From Lottia gigantea (lineage: Eukaryota; Mollusca; Gastropoda; Lottiidae): a stretch of DNA of 64,000 nucleotides. The stretch lies in NCBI RefSeq assembly GCF_000327385.1, contig NW_008708707.1, positions 2,874,478-2,938,477 of the forward strand, written 5' to 3'. The notes below the pieces were generated by a model. That model searched no databases, was not told where the DNA came from, and worked only from the letters and a program-made list of their open reading frames with translations. This document shows positions 50,304-63,370 of this stretch, one piece after another. The stretch's first letter is position 1, and each line of letters starts with the position of its first letter. The position numbers and the translations under genes are program-made.

Positions 50304-53300
50304 TTAAGCCGACACAGTTCTCGTTATACGACTAGTTTCTCTTTGTGGTTGACGAACCATTCTTCTCAGAAAATAATTGACCAGCTGGTTTCTTTCTGAA
50401 GACTTCATATTTCGCAAGAGGTTTCTTTGATTGGACTCGTTACCTGACAACTTTATCACCAATTTTGGTATCCTACGCGAAGAGTTCACATCATTGTTCG
50501 TGGCTATTGGAAGTTGTTGGTTTTGAGATTCCTGGACTGTTTCAGGTGGTTGTACTATTTTCGGTTTTGGAGTAGAAGTTACAGTTTGAACTGTAGTTGA
50601 TTCTACAATATAATCTGTTGTTTTCTCTTCATAAGCTTGATTTGGAATCTTTTTGTTATCAGTGGAGTCGTTCAATCGAGTATTCGCCTGTATTTGGTGA
50701 CCTCTTGACAAGTGTTGAACAGTTCCCAATATATTTACTCCCATGTTGTTTATCAAACTCTGTGTGTCTGAACCAACCCTCGTTCTGAACTGGCTCTTGC
50801 CAAATATTTGCTGTTGATTTCGTAATTTTGCAGATAGTCGACTTGGTTGAATGTTTGAAATTTGTGTTTGCTGCACTGTGGATACTTGTTGTATTTTGTC
50901 AACTGAATCCTGGCTTCCAAGATTTATCTTTGTAAGTTTAGCTTCCTGAGATTTACTTTTTATATTCTTATCACTGGCACTTGAACCTGTTAGTTCATTA
51001 TTTGTACTTTGAAGGGGCTGGTTCTTATCTGTCATACCAATTGTCTTGATAGCTTGAGCCTTTTCTAGGTTCTGTTTCGTTAAAGCCTCCATAGCGGCCT
51101 CGAGGGCTTTATGTTTAGATAACATCTGCGCCTTGAGAAGAGTCTCTAAAGTTCTCTGCTTTTTAAGAATCTGGTCGCTAAGAGCTGCTTCAGAATTCCG
51201 ATGTTTAGTCATAATTTCAGCATTCAGAGCAGCTTCTAAAGTCTTGTGTTTATTAAGAATCTGAGTTTTTAAAGCAGCTTCCAATGCTTTCTGTTTAGCT
51301 AAGAGTTGGGTTTGAAGGGCTGCTTCTAAAGCTTTCTGTTTACTTTTAATATGTGCCTTCAAGGCGTCGTCAATGACCTCGTGTATGTTTACATTCTTAT
51401 CCTTTGTGATATATTGGGAATTTGATGTTTTTATCATGTCCCTTTTTTGTTCAGAATCTGAAGCCTTTGGGGTGGTTATGATAGCTTGAGCCGTAGATCT
51501 GACATCTGCAGGTGTGGTGACTTGAGGTTTCACTGTCGTTCCGGAATTTTGATCATATTTACTATCCCTGTTGGCGGAATTCTTACCTTGTATTAGTTTT
51601 TGAGTTGTAGGTTGAAGTGTAGGAGTGTTGTTTAGTTCAGGTTTTCTGCGAGAAACTATTATTATTTGTGGTAATTGTGCGAAGGGAGCCATTGGTCTGA
51701 CCATCGGTCGAGAGACTCGGGGTATCATAATTTGGAGCTGTCCAGTTTGTGGGATAGGAGACATCGGGTTGTTTTGACTTCTTTGATTTGGTATTTGGAC
51801 AGCCTTTTGGGGTTCTGAAGGATATTGTCGAGGATCAACTACAAATACGTTAGTTTGTGGTTTTTGTTGGAAACCATTGTACGCGTGACGATGTTGTTGC
51901 ATATAAAACGGACCTTGATAACCAGAATTTTGCACCCCGGAGACTCCATACGGCGTTTGTATATTATTTGGTTTAGGTTGAATTGGGTATACAGCTCTGT
52001 TGGCACTGCTTCTTTGGTATTGTTGGTGGTTATGGTAACCTGATAATGGACAATTGTTGAAATTAATATATTTTCACAAATACTATTTCAGGCATGACAG
52101 AGTCTAATCCAAAATAACCTCTGAAAGATGTTTCAGTTGTCATCAGAAATTTTGTATTATGTGTCTGTCTACGGATCCTCTTAAGGAGTACAAGAACTCG
52201 ATTTCCACGAGACCTAATATTTTTATTGCCAAAGAATATCAGTTTACGCTTTTGTTTCTATTTTCATTTTACTTTTGTCCGTAGTAACTTCTATCAGTCA
52301 TGAGTGTAATTAGATAGAAGAGCAGTATGACCTATGTCAGAGACCAGGAAAAAAGAGCCAGAGCAACTTCCGTAAATAGTTTGTATCAGAAACCAGATGA
52401 AGAGTCAATGTCATTTTTTGTCAGCTACGAGGAAACTCTGTCAACAAAACCTAGTGAAGATCGGAAATATGTTGGACTCAGCTAAAGATTGGACTAACGT
52501 CAATAATAACTATCAGAGGTCAGATAAAGAGTAGGTGAGACTTCCGCCACTAACGGAGGTCAAATACAGAGTCAATGAGACTTCCGTTGGTAATAACTAT
52601 CAGATAACTATATAAGATTCAAAAGTTTTAGACAAGATGGATATTCTACAGGACGAATCCAGAATTATTTAGTGTGAAAAAACTCATTCTGTGCTGTGGA
52701 ATCTATTCTACTGATCTCATTGTGTGTCAAATTGAAATGATCAATTTTATCAGGCAGATATTGAATAGCTTACCATAATTTTGTGAGAGGGCCATTTTCT
52801 GACGATTTAACTGTTTCATATATTGTTTTTGTTGCATTGGTGGTAAAGCTTCTGATGCTTCCATCTGTGCATCTATAAATTCCATGCCCATCTGTCTCTG
52901 TTGTGCAAAAGGATCCATACCCTCGGGGCCTCCAACCATTTGTGAGAAATAACCTGACAATATAGAAATGCAAGATGTAATTACAATTTCGAATGAGATT
53001 AATGGGAGCGGCGCCAGCCTCTCGAGACTGAGGGGACTAATAGGTGGCAGATTTACTAAATGAGGGGACAACTGGCCATGCTGAATTCAAAGTGCAGCAG
53101 CTCTTGGGGAGCCACATCGGCGCAAGCCTCCCGTGGAGTTTCTGAGAGGGTTTCTCCCCGAGAAAATGTTTGACAAATATAATTTATTTGGTGCAATCTG
53201 ACAAATATTTTGGGGCAATAACGTATACAATTCATATCCTGAATTTTGATAACTGAAGTGGGTAGAATTGGGATTCTAATTAACGCCACCACGGAGAGTA

Positions 53301-53717
53301 ATGATCAGTAATACTACAGCACCTGGCAGTTGTAACAAATGAAATGGAATAATTTTATATCGTATAAGATTGTGCCCTTGCTGGCAATACGACAATTCAT
53401 ACCAATATTAAACTGACACACCATGTTTATTTGAAGCCCCCTGTACCATATTCACCAGCACATTGTCGCTTATTCAACCCAAAATCAAAATTAAAACTAC
53501 AGATGTAAACACGAAATCGGTAGTATGAGTGATTTAAAGGTTATAGCTCTGCTAAATGCACAGCTCTCACCAAAAGCACATCACAAAAAAACATTAGGTA
53601 CAACTGACGTTCTTGACTAACAAGACGCTTAAAACACGAAATTAATAATTAATTCATACCTTGAGCTGCCACCTGTGAAATAAACACCAAGCAGAGACAT
53701 AATTTGAGACCAAACAT
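50304..53717 (-). CDS. Secreted Gln/Lys-rich protein with six 15-residue helical repeats, 657 aa
   Basis: Three exons on the minus strand: 53717-53660, 52953-52774, 52039-50304; 1974 nt, phases exact. The ATG is the first base of its exon (acceptor at 53719-53718), so an upstream non-coding exon is needed. Residues 1-18 are a clear signal peptide (MFGLKLCLLLVFISQVAA), followed directly by Gln-Gly. The next part is Met/Gln-rich, then Gln/Pro/Tyr-rich. Residues 313-402 hold six repeats of K-[QH]-[KR]-x-L-E-A-A-L-x-x-Q-[IL]-L-x, each 15 residues, predicted to be amphipathic helix. The rest is Gln/Asn/Ser/Thr-rich and ends strongly basic (Arg-rich). No cysteine-rich or catalytic domain is seen. 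Candidate extracellular matrix, mucus or shell-matrix protein; this is inference from composition only. Confidence 0.85.
51072..51341 (-). repeat. 45-bp coding tandem repeat, 6 copies
   Basis: Encodes residues 313-402 of the secreted protein as six 15-residue units. Copies differ at many codon positions while K, LEAAL and Q-L are kept, so the repeat is old and constrained. Confidence 0.9.
52320..52620. repeat. Degenerate repeats in intron 2 of the secreted-protein gene
   Basis: TATCAGA--CAGATAAAGAGT, GAGACTTCCG and GTAATAACTATCAGA recur several times with irregular spacing. An old minisatellite. Confidence 0.5.
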
Positions 53718-56700
53718 CTGAAAACAAAATGTCATTGCGATAACATTACTGATAACATTAGCTGTGGCATGAGAAATGCAAAGTAATAAAATGTATGACT
53801 TCCTTGAGTGGCATACAGTAATTGGAGATCACAATTGGAGACGTTTCGACTTTCATCTTCAGCAAGCAATGATGACCGAATCTTTAAAATATTGGAAAAA
53901 CCAATTATTATTGAGTAAGCAACGACGGAAGTAGGTTAGCTGCTCAGGTAGATTGTGGTGTAAATATGCAAATTAACAATACTCCGCCTATATATTAAAC
54001 TTCCTAAGAAAACAGATTCAAAACATTTCCAATAAAATTAGACTTTTTATATTCTAATCAATGAGAATGTTAACTTTATCTCGCTATGATGGAATTCTGC
54101 CGGTTGGTCATATATACGTCATTAACTGTCAAAGTTTGTCTTTTTCACATTTCAGACGCTCTAATATATCTATACGCAGATGTTTTTCAAAAAACACAGA
54201 AGAAGGTTTTTGAAACACACATATCATCCATATATTTATTGGAGGAATACTACCTCTTAATAGGACAAGCAATTTAAAGTATCAAACTTGTTTAATAAGA
54301 GTATTAATCAGTTGAATACCAGGTGCCATGACTCTAGAATAGAATCTATATATAACACGGCATATCTATTAAACTAGTAAATACTGAAATACGCAAGTTT
54401 CAAAATTACCTAGTCGATTATTTCTTAGTTATATGGATTTATTGGATTATAGAGAGATTCTGTTGTATAGCTTTGACACCAGGTAAGTCCACTGATAAAC
54501 AAAGATTCAGTTTGGTCAAGTTTAAAAATTTCAATTTTTTAGTCATCCTCAGGAGTACTTTTAATAGAAATATTTCCTTTCCGATAATCTAACATAATGC
54601 TGTTCTTTGCAAATAATTCGTGCTGTCTTCATGCAACTAATACTAAGAAAACTGTTGTTGGATCTTACCTCTTTAAAATGAAACGGAGTTCCTAACATGT
54701 CTGAAATGTATAGACATGTACATCTAACGCTTCCCAGGGACTAAATGGACATTTTTATGACCATGGGTGTCTTTAATGTCTATTAAGGGGCCACAGTTAC
54801 GTCAATTTGGTGTCTTTGACGAGACAAAAGTGATAAATACATGATTTGATTGACAACAAATTGGTGATAGATGTAGTAATATTGTCAACATTAATTACAG
54901 ATCATAAGACTGTGGTCCGACTACTTATATAATCTTGTTCGTCGAGGACACAGTAGTATGAGAGAAGTCGACTCTGACGTCATAATATTAGCAGTATGTT
55001 AGCTGCATGTCTCTGTTTTGTAGTCATAGTCCAGACCTTCTTAGATCATGTAGATGGTTATGATAAAAAGATTTAAAGCCGACAAAAGTGCAACCCTTTA
55101 CGAAACCACTTTGTGACACCGTACACAAAACTCGAACAACATATCTCTATTAACTATAAACAAACCCCATATCCGAGTATAAATTCAAAAATTGTGGTGC
55201 AAAAACCGCGTATCAATCTGATTAAAGAGTTTCAAATACAAAGGGTAAATTTTATGGAATGATCTAGGGGATAGTTACAAACAGAATCAGATTTTAATAC
55301 GTTTAGAAGAAGAATTCTTGATTATCTTTCACAAGTATAAGAATACATCCTTTCCATACCGGTATTCATTACGTAACTATAAGACTGTGTTATCATACCA
55401 TTTCAATCATATCACATAATTGCCGCTTTTGTATCTCCAAGTGTCTATGTTCATTTTTTGTCTTCTTCCATGGGATTGGTGGTTTGCCTGTGAGCCGCAT
55501 CTTTCAAACCTTAGATTTGACCAATAATACACCTGTTTACTAATAGTTATCTTGACTCTAACAGTTATGCTTCAATATCCTGGTCGATTCGATTGTTTAT
55601 ACTAATTCAATAATATTTTAATCTTTTCCCACAGGTATACCACATATTGTTTCACTAATAATTTTATTTTTGGCCTGAAATTAATTAATTTGGCAAAATC
55701 AAAAACTCTTAATGTCAAGGGATGAGTAAACATCTTAAAAGTTGGTCTTGAGCATGGATGAAACCCACCTCTACCCCCTTGTGGGTTTGGGGTTTTTTTA
55801 ATATCATTTGAATGTATATGTATTTCGGTGCCTCTTGTGGTTATTTCTCTCATCCATTCATTATATTGTCCCCATGGGCTGGATATTAGACAGGACCATG
55901 CCCCTGTATTGGGCCTAATTCTGACCCATGAAAAAATAAATAATAACATTATTATTATAACCATCTTTCTGAAGCACTTTCCTCTACAAAAAGTTTTGAA
56001 ACCAAAGTACTGACAGAAAAACGGTAAAGACTTCTTCGAGGGATTAGAATTTGTAGGGTGAAACTCTTACTTTGTCTTTAATCATATTTTCTTTGATTGT
56101 AATTTTCATTTTGAACCTTGATGGTCAAAGAAAATTTAAGACTAATATGCTCTAGGCCTAGTTGATATAATCGCCACACTAAGAAATCTGGTGATCATCC
56201 ATCTTAATTAAATTTATTCATCCATCATATTAAATTTTTTCTTTTAAACCTTATCATAATCTTAAACCAGTTTTTATTTATACCTTGGGGAAAATTTATG
56301 CATATAATCGCATTTTGATAATTGGCAAAAAAACCCTTGATTGGCGCATTTGACCATTAAATAGGACATTTCGTACAATGTAGAAAACTCCTCGTGTAGT
56401 CTTTTCATTCTATACTATTCAATACTAACCTTTCTGGTTAATTGGTAAAAAAAAATGTAACATAGATAAACGTTGTCGAGGCAATGCCGACTGTAGTCCA
56501 TTCGCTAAGATAGTAACAGTAGTTTAACAGATAACGCATATTTGTAAGCAGTGAAGAAATTCGATTGATATGTAGAAAGTGGTTTTAATTACAAATTGAT
56601 AGAATTCTACTGAATTTTAGTGAAAGTAAGACGGTTGTATAAGAATTAATTTATATTCTAAACCGATATCATTTCAACTCCCAACACGAAACAGAGAAAT

Positions 56701-57498
56701 TATAAGACAATAAATCTTTCAAATACAGTTCTCGTTTTCCTTTTTAAGCTTGTAAATTGTAATCTTCTTTATTCATTATGGAAAAAATACTGTTGATAGT
56801 GAAACTACACAATATTATCTTGCATCCAACCGAGTCGATCAATTAACAGTCTTTTCAAACGTTGGTTCAAATTTAGAAACGAGCAGTGTAAATCAATTTC
56901 CTTTGTATTTGAAAATTTCTGTTAATTGAAATAACATAATATATGCTCCGAAAGGAGTAACATATCCCTTTTAAAAGTAAACAAGTTGTGAGCGTGTATG
57001 ATTATAATTGAATAAAATAAGACATTCTATGAGCCAAAATAGGTGTCTTCCATTTGATCTTAGCGTTATTATAACGCTCCACGATGACATTATTATCATA
57101 ACGGATTATTTGATATTTGTTTTATTTTCAAAATGACCCTTCCACACTTCCATAAAAGTATATTTTACACCTGTAATATTGTACGATCTTCTTTCCAATA
57201 TTTCGAAAAAAGAACAAGGCTGATATGACAATAATTCTGTTGTCTACACATTATTATTATTCTATGTGAACTCTTATTATGAATGCCCATGAAGAATTAC
57301 CGAGTTTAACACAAAGACAGTCGAAGAGCGACGTTAAACATTCGAAATAGAAACAACCGTGCAGAGAATTATATAATTTTTTCTTGTTCAACAAAATTTC
57401 AGAATAACAGAGGTTTTGATGCTAACTTTTCCTTTGTTCAACTAATATAAGTACACGTTAAGTACTTCTATAATCATTGAAGATTCTTCTCCGGGTCG
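53718..57498. other. Upstream region of the secreted repeat-protein gene
   Basis: Must contain a non-coding first exon and promoter. A TATATAGG on the minus strand near 53985 is a candidate, but no firm donor was found. The rest is AT-rich and unassigned. Confidence 0.4.
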
Positions 57499-57521
57499 TA
57501 TTCAACCGAGGGAAATAACCT

Positions 57522-57691
57522 AGGCTCTTATTCTCCAAAACTTAACTAAGATAAAATCAAGATTTTAAGAAATACAGTAATCTGATTTGATAATAAAACT
57601 GAATTTACAATCAATTTTAGTGATTGACCAATCAGATGTCTGGAACACTAAAATCATTTTAAGTTGTTAAGTTTTCGAGAATAAGGACCCT
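57522..57691. mobile_element. MITE with 25-bp terminal inverted repeats
   Basis: CTTATTCTCCAAAACTTAAC at the left pairs with GTTAAGTTTTCGAGAATAAG at the right; one mismatch in 20. Confidence 0.75.
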
Positions 57692-57703
57692 GATTAGTAA
57701 GAT

Positions 57704-57881
57704 AAAGTATCATTTCGAAATATACACCATACTACTCCTCAGATGGTTATTGGGACCAGGGTTAGCAAGAAAGTATTAGCTTGGTCTCCAATAGCCTAGT
57801 TGGGGACAGGGAAAGCAAGTGAGCATTAGCTAAGTCCCCAGCTGGGAAAGTAGTATGGAGGATAGATCGAAATGATACTTT
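57704..57881. mobile_element. MITE with about 33-bp terminal inverted repeats
   Basis: AAAGTATCATTTCGA...CCATACTACT pairs with AGTAGTATGG...TCGAAATGATACTTT. The interior holds a duplicated, self-complementary block: GGGACCAGGGTTAGCAAG, then GGGGACAGGGAAAGCAAG. Confidence 0.8.
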
Positions 57882-59055
57882 ATGATGGTTATTCGTATTT
57901 ATTTCCCTTGGTTGAAGCACAGAGTTCACCATTATGAATCCATTTTCTCAAACTGTATGTAAACAGAACTGAATAAATAACAAATTCAAGCCTTACGATT
58001 TTAATGTCAATAATACAGTTTTTCCTATACCAAATATTTGCAATAATCTTTTAAAAGCCGTTTTGACATTTGTCTTCTTTTTTAGCCAACTTTCCATTTA
58101 CGCATTTTCTGCTGAAATTTTAATCCGAACAAATGTGTATTTATGACAGTCTGTATAATTATTACTGCTACAACCAGTAACACAACATAATCTTCCCTAG
58201 AATTTTACAGTATATGCAAATATAATAACATATTTACAAAAAGATAAAAAATATAAAACTAATAGCAAAATATTTTATTCCATGTAACGATATATTAAAT
58301 TGCGATGCATAGTTTTACAGGTATCCCCCTAATCTGAGTTCAAATTCAACAGGCTGGGGGATTGTGGAACATTACTCACACACAAGATGCATGTTACATA
58401 AAAAAAAAAAAACTCAATTCTACACACAATTTGTCGCCTGAGATATTTTTTGAACCCTGAATCTTGCTCATCGTAAAACTACACCACAAATAGTAACTAC
58501 GAGGCATAAGCTAACTGTAGTAACAGGTTAGGCACTCTTGATTCCACCACTGATAAACATATGAGGAAGAGAGAGATGTGTTTTCATTTACCAATCAGTT
58601 TAATATCAGTGTGTCGGACTTGTGAGCGGTAATAATAACTTTTGATAGTTCTACTATTGGGTGGGGGGATTTATTAGGCGCGTAAAGTCTTACACGTATG
58701 TCGTTAGACAACGTTTAGCGAGGGTAGTAACCCATACAAAAAACAGAAAAATTTTCTAGTCACTCAGTAGATGTCAAAGTATATTGCAAGTCTGATCTGG
58801 CAAGAGAATAATCTTTTGACTGAGAATCGATAGTTCCAACACCTTAGTGGGAGATCTACTTAAAGGCTTGATATACATTTATAAAAGGTTTAACTCTGCT
58901 TAAACTTGATCTTAACTGTCAATCATTGATTTTATCTGAAAATCATAGTGTAAATAACTTCTTGACTGATTTAATAAAAAAAAATCAGGTGATAATGGAT
59001 GCGATACGAAATATATTTTTTAATAACTCTTAAAAAACATAAAATAAGTTAAATG

Positions 59056-59364
59056 CATTGGCGGTGCCAGTAGGATACCGGGGGGGGGGGGGGGGGGGGG
59101 GGTGCGATTTGTTCCCTAGAGAATGCTTTGTGCCCCCACGTTTTAGCCTCAAATATGCGCCAGAATGCACCATATCAATACTATTTATAAAAATATTTAT
59201 TTGGGTGAATACCCTCCCAGACACTCCATGGGACGCTTGGCATGAGTTTGCAAAGAGCCTGCCGCATTTTAAATTTCAACATTTGTCACCCAACACTCCT
59301 TCCCCCAACAATATAGTCTGCCCCCATTAGTACTCCCAGTCTCGGGACAATTCTGCCACCACTG
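59056..59364. mobile_element. hAT-like MITE with a 23-G run
   Basis: Ends CATTGGCGGTGCCAG and CTGCCACCACTG are inverted repeats of the CAGTGGCGG type seen in hAT-related MITEs. Flanking 8-mers GTTAAATG (59048-59055) and TTAAAATG (59365-59372) look like an imperfect 8-bp target duplication, the size hAT makes. A run of 23 G (59080-59102) sits near the left end. Confidence 0.7.
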
Positions 59365-59904
59365 TTAAAATGTCTACGTATTTTCTACCCCCATCAGAGA
59401 AGAATAAATCTAAGTCATTCTGCAATTGACGTTTAGGAGTAAAAAAGTAGAAAAGACGAATTGTTTGGCACGTCTACGAAAATATATTTCAGTTTCTTAT
59501 TCATTCAAGTTGATAATGATTAAGTTAAACAAAACTCAGAATTTAAACGGGTCCAACAAAACCATTATAAAATGCAAGTCGTTTTGTACATAAACGCATT
59601 CGAAATAACTACAAATCTAAAACAACTACAATTCAAAAAAGGAAAAAATGACGTGAAAGCAGGGCGGATGGGACTGGGAATGGATTGCCCTCCATAGCCC
59701 CTCGGGTATATTACTTGTCCCTCCGAACCATTAAGTTTGACTATTGCCTGGAAGTAATGATTGTCTACATAATATTTTTGATTTTGGTTGAATCGTAGCG
59801 GAACTGAACGTCGTGAATCAATAATTGAAGGAGTATAGAGAAGGCTGCATGTTACGTCTGGTAAAACATATATATAGTACGGTCAACTACAAATCAACCG
59901 TCTT

Positions 59905-59982
59905 GTTCAACATGTATGGTCTTCATTAGCCCACATGGTGCAGAAAGTAGGAAGTAAAACTCCATTCATTTCATTTCATTTT
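59905..59982 (+). mobile_element. SINE 3' end fragment
   Basis: GTCTTCATTAGCCCACATGG, GTGCAGAAAG and the CATTCATTTCATTTCATTTT tail match the SINE at 42538-42866. The 5' part is missing. Confidence 0.75.
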
Positions 59983-62900
59983 AGCATGTATGAATTAACC
60001 GGTGTAACTGTACTGAAAATAGAACTACGCCAGTATTGTGGTGTACTCAGCATCCAGAAATGTTATCAGTACGTAGATATCAAGATGTACTTACAGATAC
60101 ATTGTCTACAAACATCACGGTTTCCTAAAATAAACCCTCAGACTTCTGTGTAAAGACGATCGACAATCTGTTGATATAAATCTTATCTTTACAGATCCCT
60201 TACTTCTGACATAATGTTGCTATAACATTTCACAGAAAATAGTTGTATGGCAGTTTTGGTTACATACATACGTACGTATATATAAAAAGTTAACTTGCTA
60301 GATTCGTCAATGGCAGTAGTTAAGAAAGTATGTTTCTCAAGCATAAAACTTCGATTTTCTATCAAATGGATATTCAGCAACCCATATGATTCTCTATGAA
60401 ACTCTTGCTATTATCAGACTTAAAAAATGATTTTGAAAGGTTTTGACCAAACGAAGTGCAATTACTGTTTATTAAAATGCTTTCAATTCCAACAATCCAT
60501 GGCAAATCGGATGTTGGTTTTTACAACGCTTCGATTAGGTCGATGCCATCGTCAACTTCGAATCTATTTGTATTCTCATCAATCAACGCAAGCATTTTCC
60601 AGATTCATCCAAACTTAACACCCTTTTCCAATATATCAAATTACAAAACACCCCTATACTACCTAGTGGGTGAGCGATGCCAACCTGTATTGGAAGTGGA
60701 CGTTATTTTTTCATCTACCAACCTACCAGCTATCCCTTTCCAAGTATATCAAATTTCAAAATTCATTTAACACCATTGGTGGATTGATGACGAAAATATG
60801 AAGAATTTCTACCTGTTATGGCAATGTTTTTTGAAGCACGATGGTGTCAGATATCCTGTGAGATGAAAATGGGTTTCTCAACCAACAAGGAAACAATATA
60901 TTACGAAAATCAATTCTTTTAATATCATTAAATACGATTGGTTACTTCATGAAAACGTCACTATAGTCGGTAATGGAAGGTAATATCCAGCCAATGGCAC
61001 AAGTACAATTTTGTATAATTTAGGTTTCAACATAAGTAACAATTATACCAGATGTAGAACATTGTGGAAAACGTTTGTAGTATGGTGAAACTAGTCCACA
61101 AAGGTCAGGAGTTGTTATCTCGGATCGAGAAGTGCAATGAAAACAAAGCACTTACACAACTGTCATGGTTTTTCAACGATTCGACGGCAAATTTAAGTAG
61201 ACTTTATCCACGATAATATCAAAACTAAAGTTATCATGTGATTATTGAATTTGTCTCTGTTCAGAATATTGAGTAACTGTAACATATAACAATATCATCT
61301 GTATCTTCATCATGACTCAAAACGATTAATTTTCATACGCTTATGTTAACTATAAACCCAAACAGGTTCTGTCCGAGTTTCTAGATACACGACTAGATGC
61401 AATCCATCGCCCTTTGTTACGATGATCTGGCATTCTCGGTTGCTCAAATCGTGATCACCCTCGATCAATTGTATCCTATCGTAACAGATTTGTATTTGCG
61501 AAGTTTATTGTTTTGAAATTGACTTTCGGCCATCAACAACTAAATATGTTGACTGTAATAGAAGACCGCCAAGATATTGTTTTAACACATACATTCATGG
61601 CGGCATAATTCTCAGTTTTGATAGTGAAGACTCAATTTTTTGCTTCTGATAAAGTGTCATACTGGCAAATCGTACCAGCACTGCAAGAGTAAGAATTCGG
61701 AATGATGCAAATTATGCATGTCCGAACTAAATCTCTTACATTTTAATCTCTTAACTTCCAGATAAATTTCTTTAAGCGTGGGCATATTGTTATTACCATG
61801 CTTAAAAAACAAACTGTAGGTAAATATTTATCTTTATTCGCCTGTAGACTTGAAAATCGTTAATTTCCTAAAGATTATCATCGTCGTCCTTGATTTTTAC
61901 TCTCTTCTTTGTGATATTAATTTCCTTTTTGGTCTCAAAGTTTTTGTGTTCAGGTAAATACCGACCAAAAGGATTATACATGAGTACACATGCACCGAAG
62001 TTACATGGATATTAAAACATTTCTATTGTATACAATAGCTAATACTTCAGAAAATATTAAAGCTCCTTGGCTAATATTAAGGACGACAATTGAGATATTG
62101 CACTACATATGATATTTCACCACTTGCTTATTTCAATCTTGAAAATAAAAGAATGGACTGGAACGTTCGATTGCATCAACAAAATATTGGGTTTGTATTT
62201 ACTATAGAGACTTTTGACCTTCACTTGAACACACGGAGCTGATTTTGCGTTATTTTAGTCGTTTTGTCGACTTAATCAGATTAGAATAATTACTTAGAAT
62301 TTGTCTAAATAAATACGATGTACACAAATAATCTCCATTGTTGGTTATGTTTTTGAGAAATGACCATGTCATTAAATGAAGTTTTGGTGATTGGTATTGA
62401 AATTGGTTAATGCGTACTATAATCGGGAATAATCGGCTATCACGAAATGTGTCGGGAACGTATGGCCATTTACGTAGGTGAAACACCATTCATATTGGAA
62501 AGAATAGTTACTATTCTAAGGTATAATGCGGTAAAAACGACAGTTAATTGTCGTTATGAAATGATAATGTCATAGTAGAAAACGGTTGAGGTTGACTCCT
62601 TGGCGTAACCTCCTCATCGGAATAATGGTATTATACATATGTGCACTACAAGTCATACAAAAATATTTTAACAAAACATCTCCTCTATTACAGCCGATTG
62701 AATCGTAGGTGTCAAATCGTTAGAGATCGGCAACCATCGCGGAACATCGTAGTCCACTGAAATCCATCTATTCGTATTTTTTTTAATCACCTATTAACAT
62801 CAGCGTGTAAATGTGATTCGGGAACACATAAAATCCATTTAATATATTAGCCATCTTTCGCTTTATAAGAAAAGTCATAATTTAACTCGTCAATCATTTG

Positions 62901-63104
62901 GACTATTTACATCAGAAATGACAGTTCTCTTGACTTTAATTACCTCTAATCAATCTGTGTGGATTTCATGTCAGAAAAAAACATAGTAGATTATTAAGGA
63001 TTATTATCGTGGACTTAGACCTCGACAGGTCGGGTAGAAATTATAATAACATTATGGTTTTACTAAGCCTTACTATATTTTATTCGAGCTTCTGTTTTTC
63101 TTTT

Positions 63105-63370
63105 CGCACAGGGTTCAATCTCGGCATAAATCGAGATAATACCTTCTAATTTTTCAACCCGGTTTACCTTTTAGTGATACATGTCGTTGGGACTGATATT
63201 GAAAAATCGTTCAGTTGTTTGGATGGGACAATAAACCAAGGCCCCGTGTGCTGCAGGGTGTGGACGTTCAAGATCCTTTGACAGTTAGCAAGTGAAAAAG
63301 AGTATGCAAATGCCACTTTCCTGACAAAAATTCATGGCACTGCCAGTCTTAATTAGCCCACTAGGTCTTT
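63105..63370 (+). mobile_element. SINE, lacking 5' end and tail
   Basis: Begins near the B-box (GGGTTCAATCTC) and continues through AACCCGGTTTACC, AAGGCCCCGTGTGCTGCAGG and GTCTTAATTAGCCCACTAGG, in the order seen in the SINE at 42538. Confidence 0.8.

Larger units (their letters stand above)
57499..57917. mobile_element. Outer MITE-like inverted repeat enclosing two further MITEs
   Basis: ATTCAACCGAGGGAAATA at about 57500 pairs with TATTTCCCTTGGTTGAA at about 57901-57917. Between them lie two complete palindromic elements, 57522-57691 and 57704-57881. Confidence 0.6.

Noticed and set aside
55602-55964. Minus-strand frame of 120 codons
   Set aside because: Hydrophobic start then low-complexity residues; no domain, no splice support, no codon character.
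59030-59330. Frames with polyproline or polyglycine
   Set aside because: They come from the G run and flanks of the hAT-like MITE.
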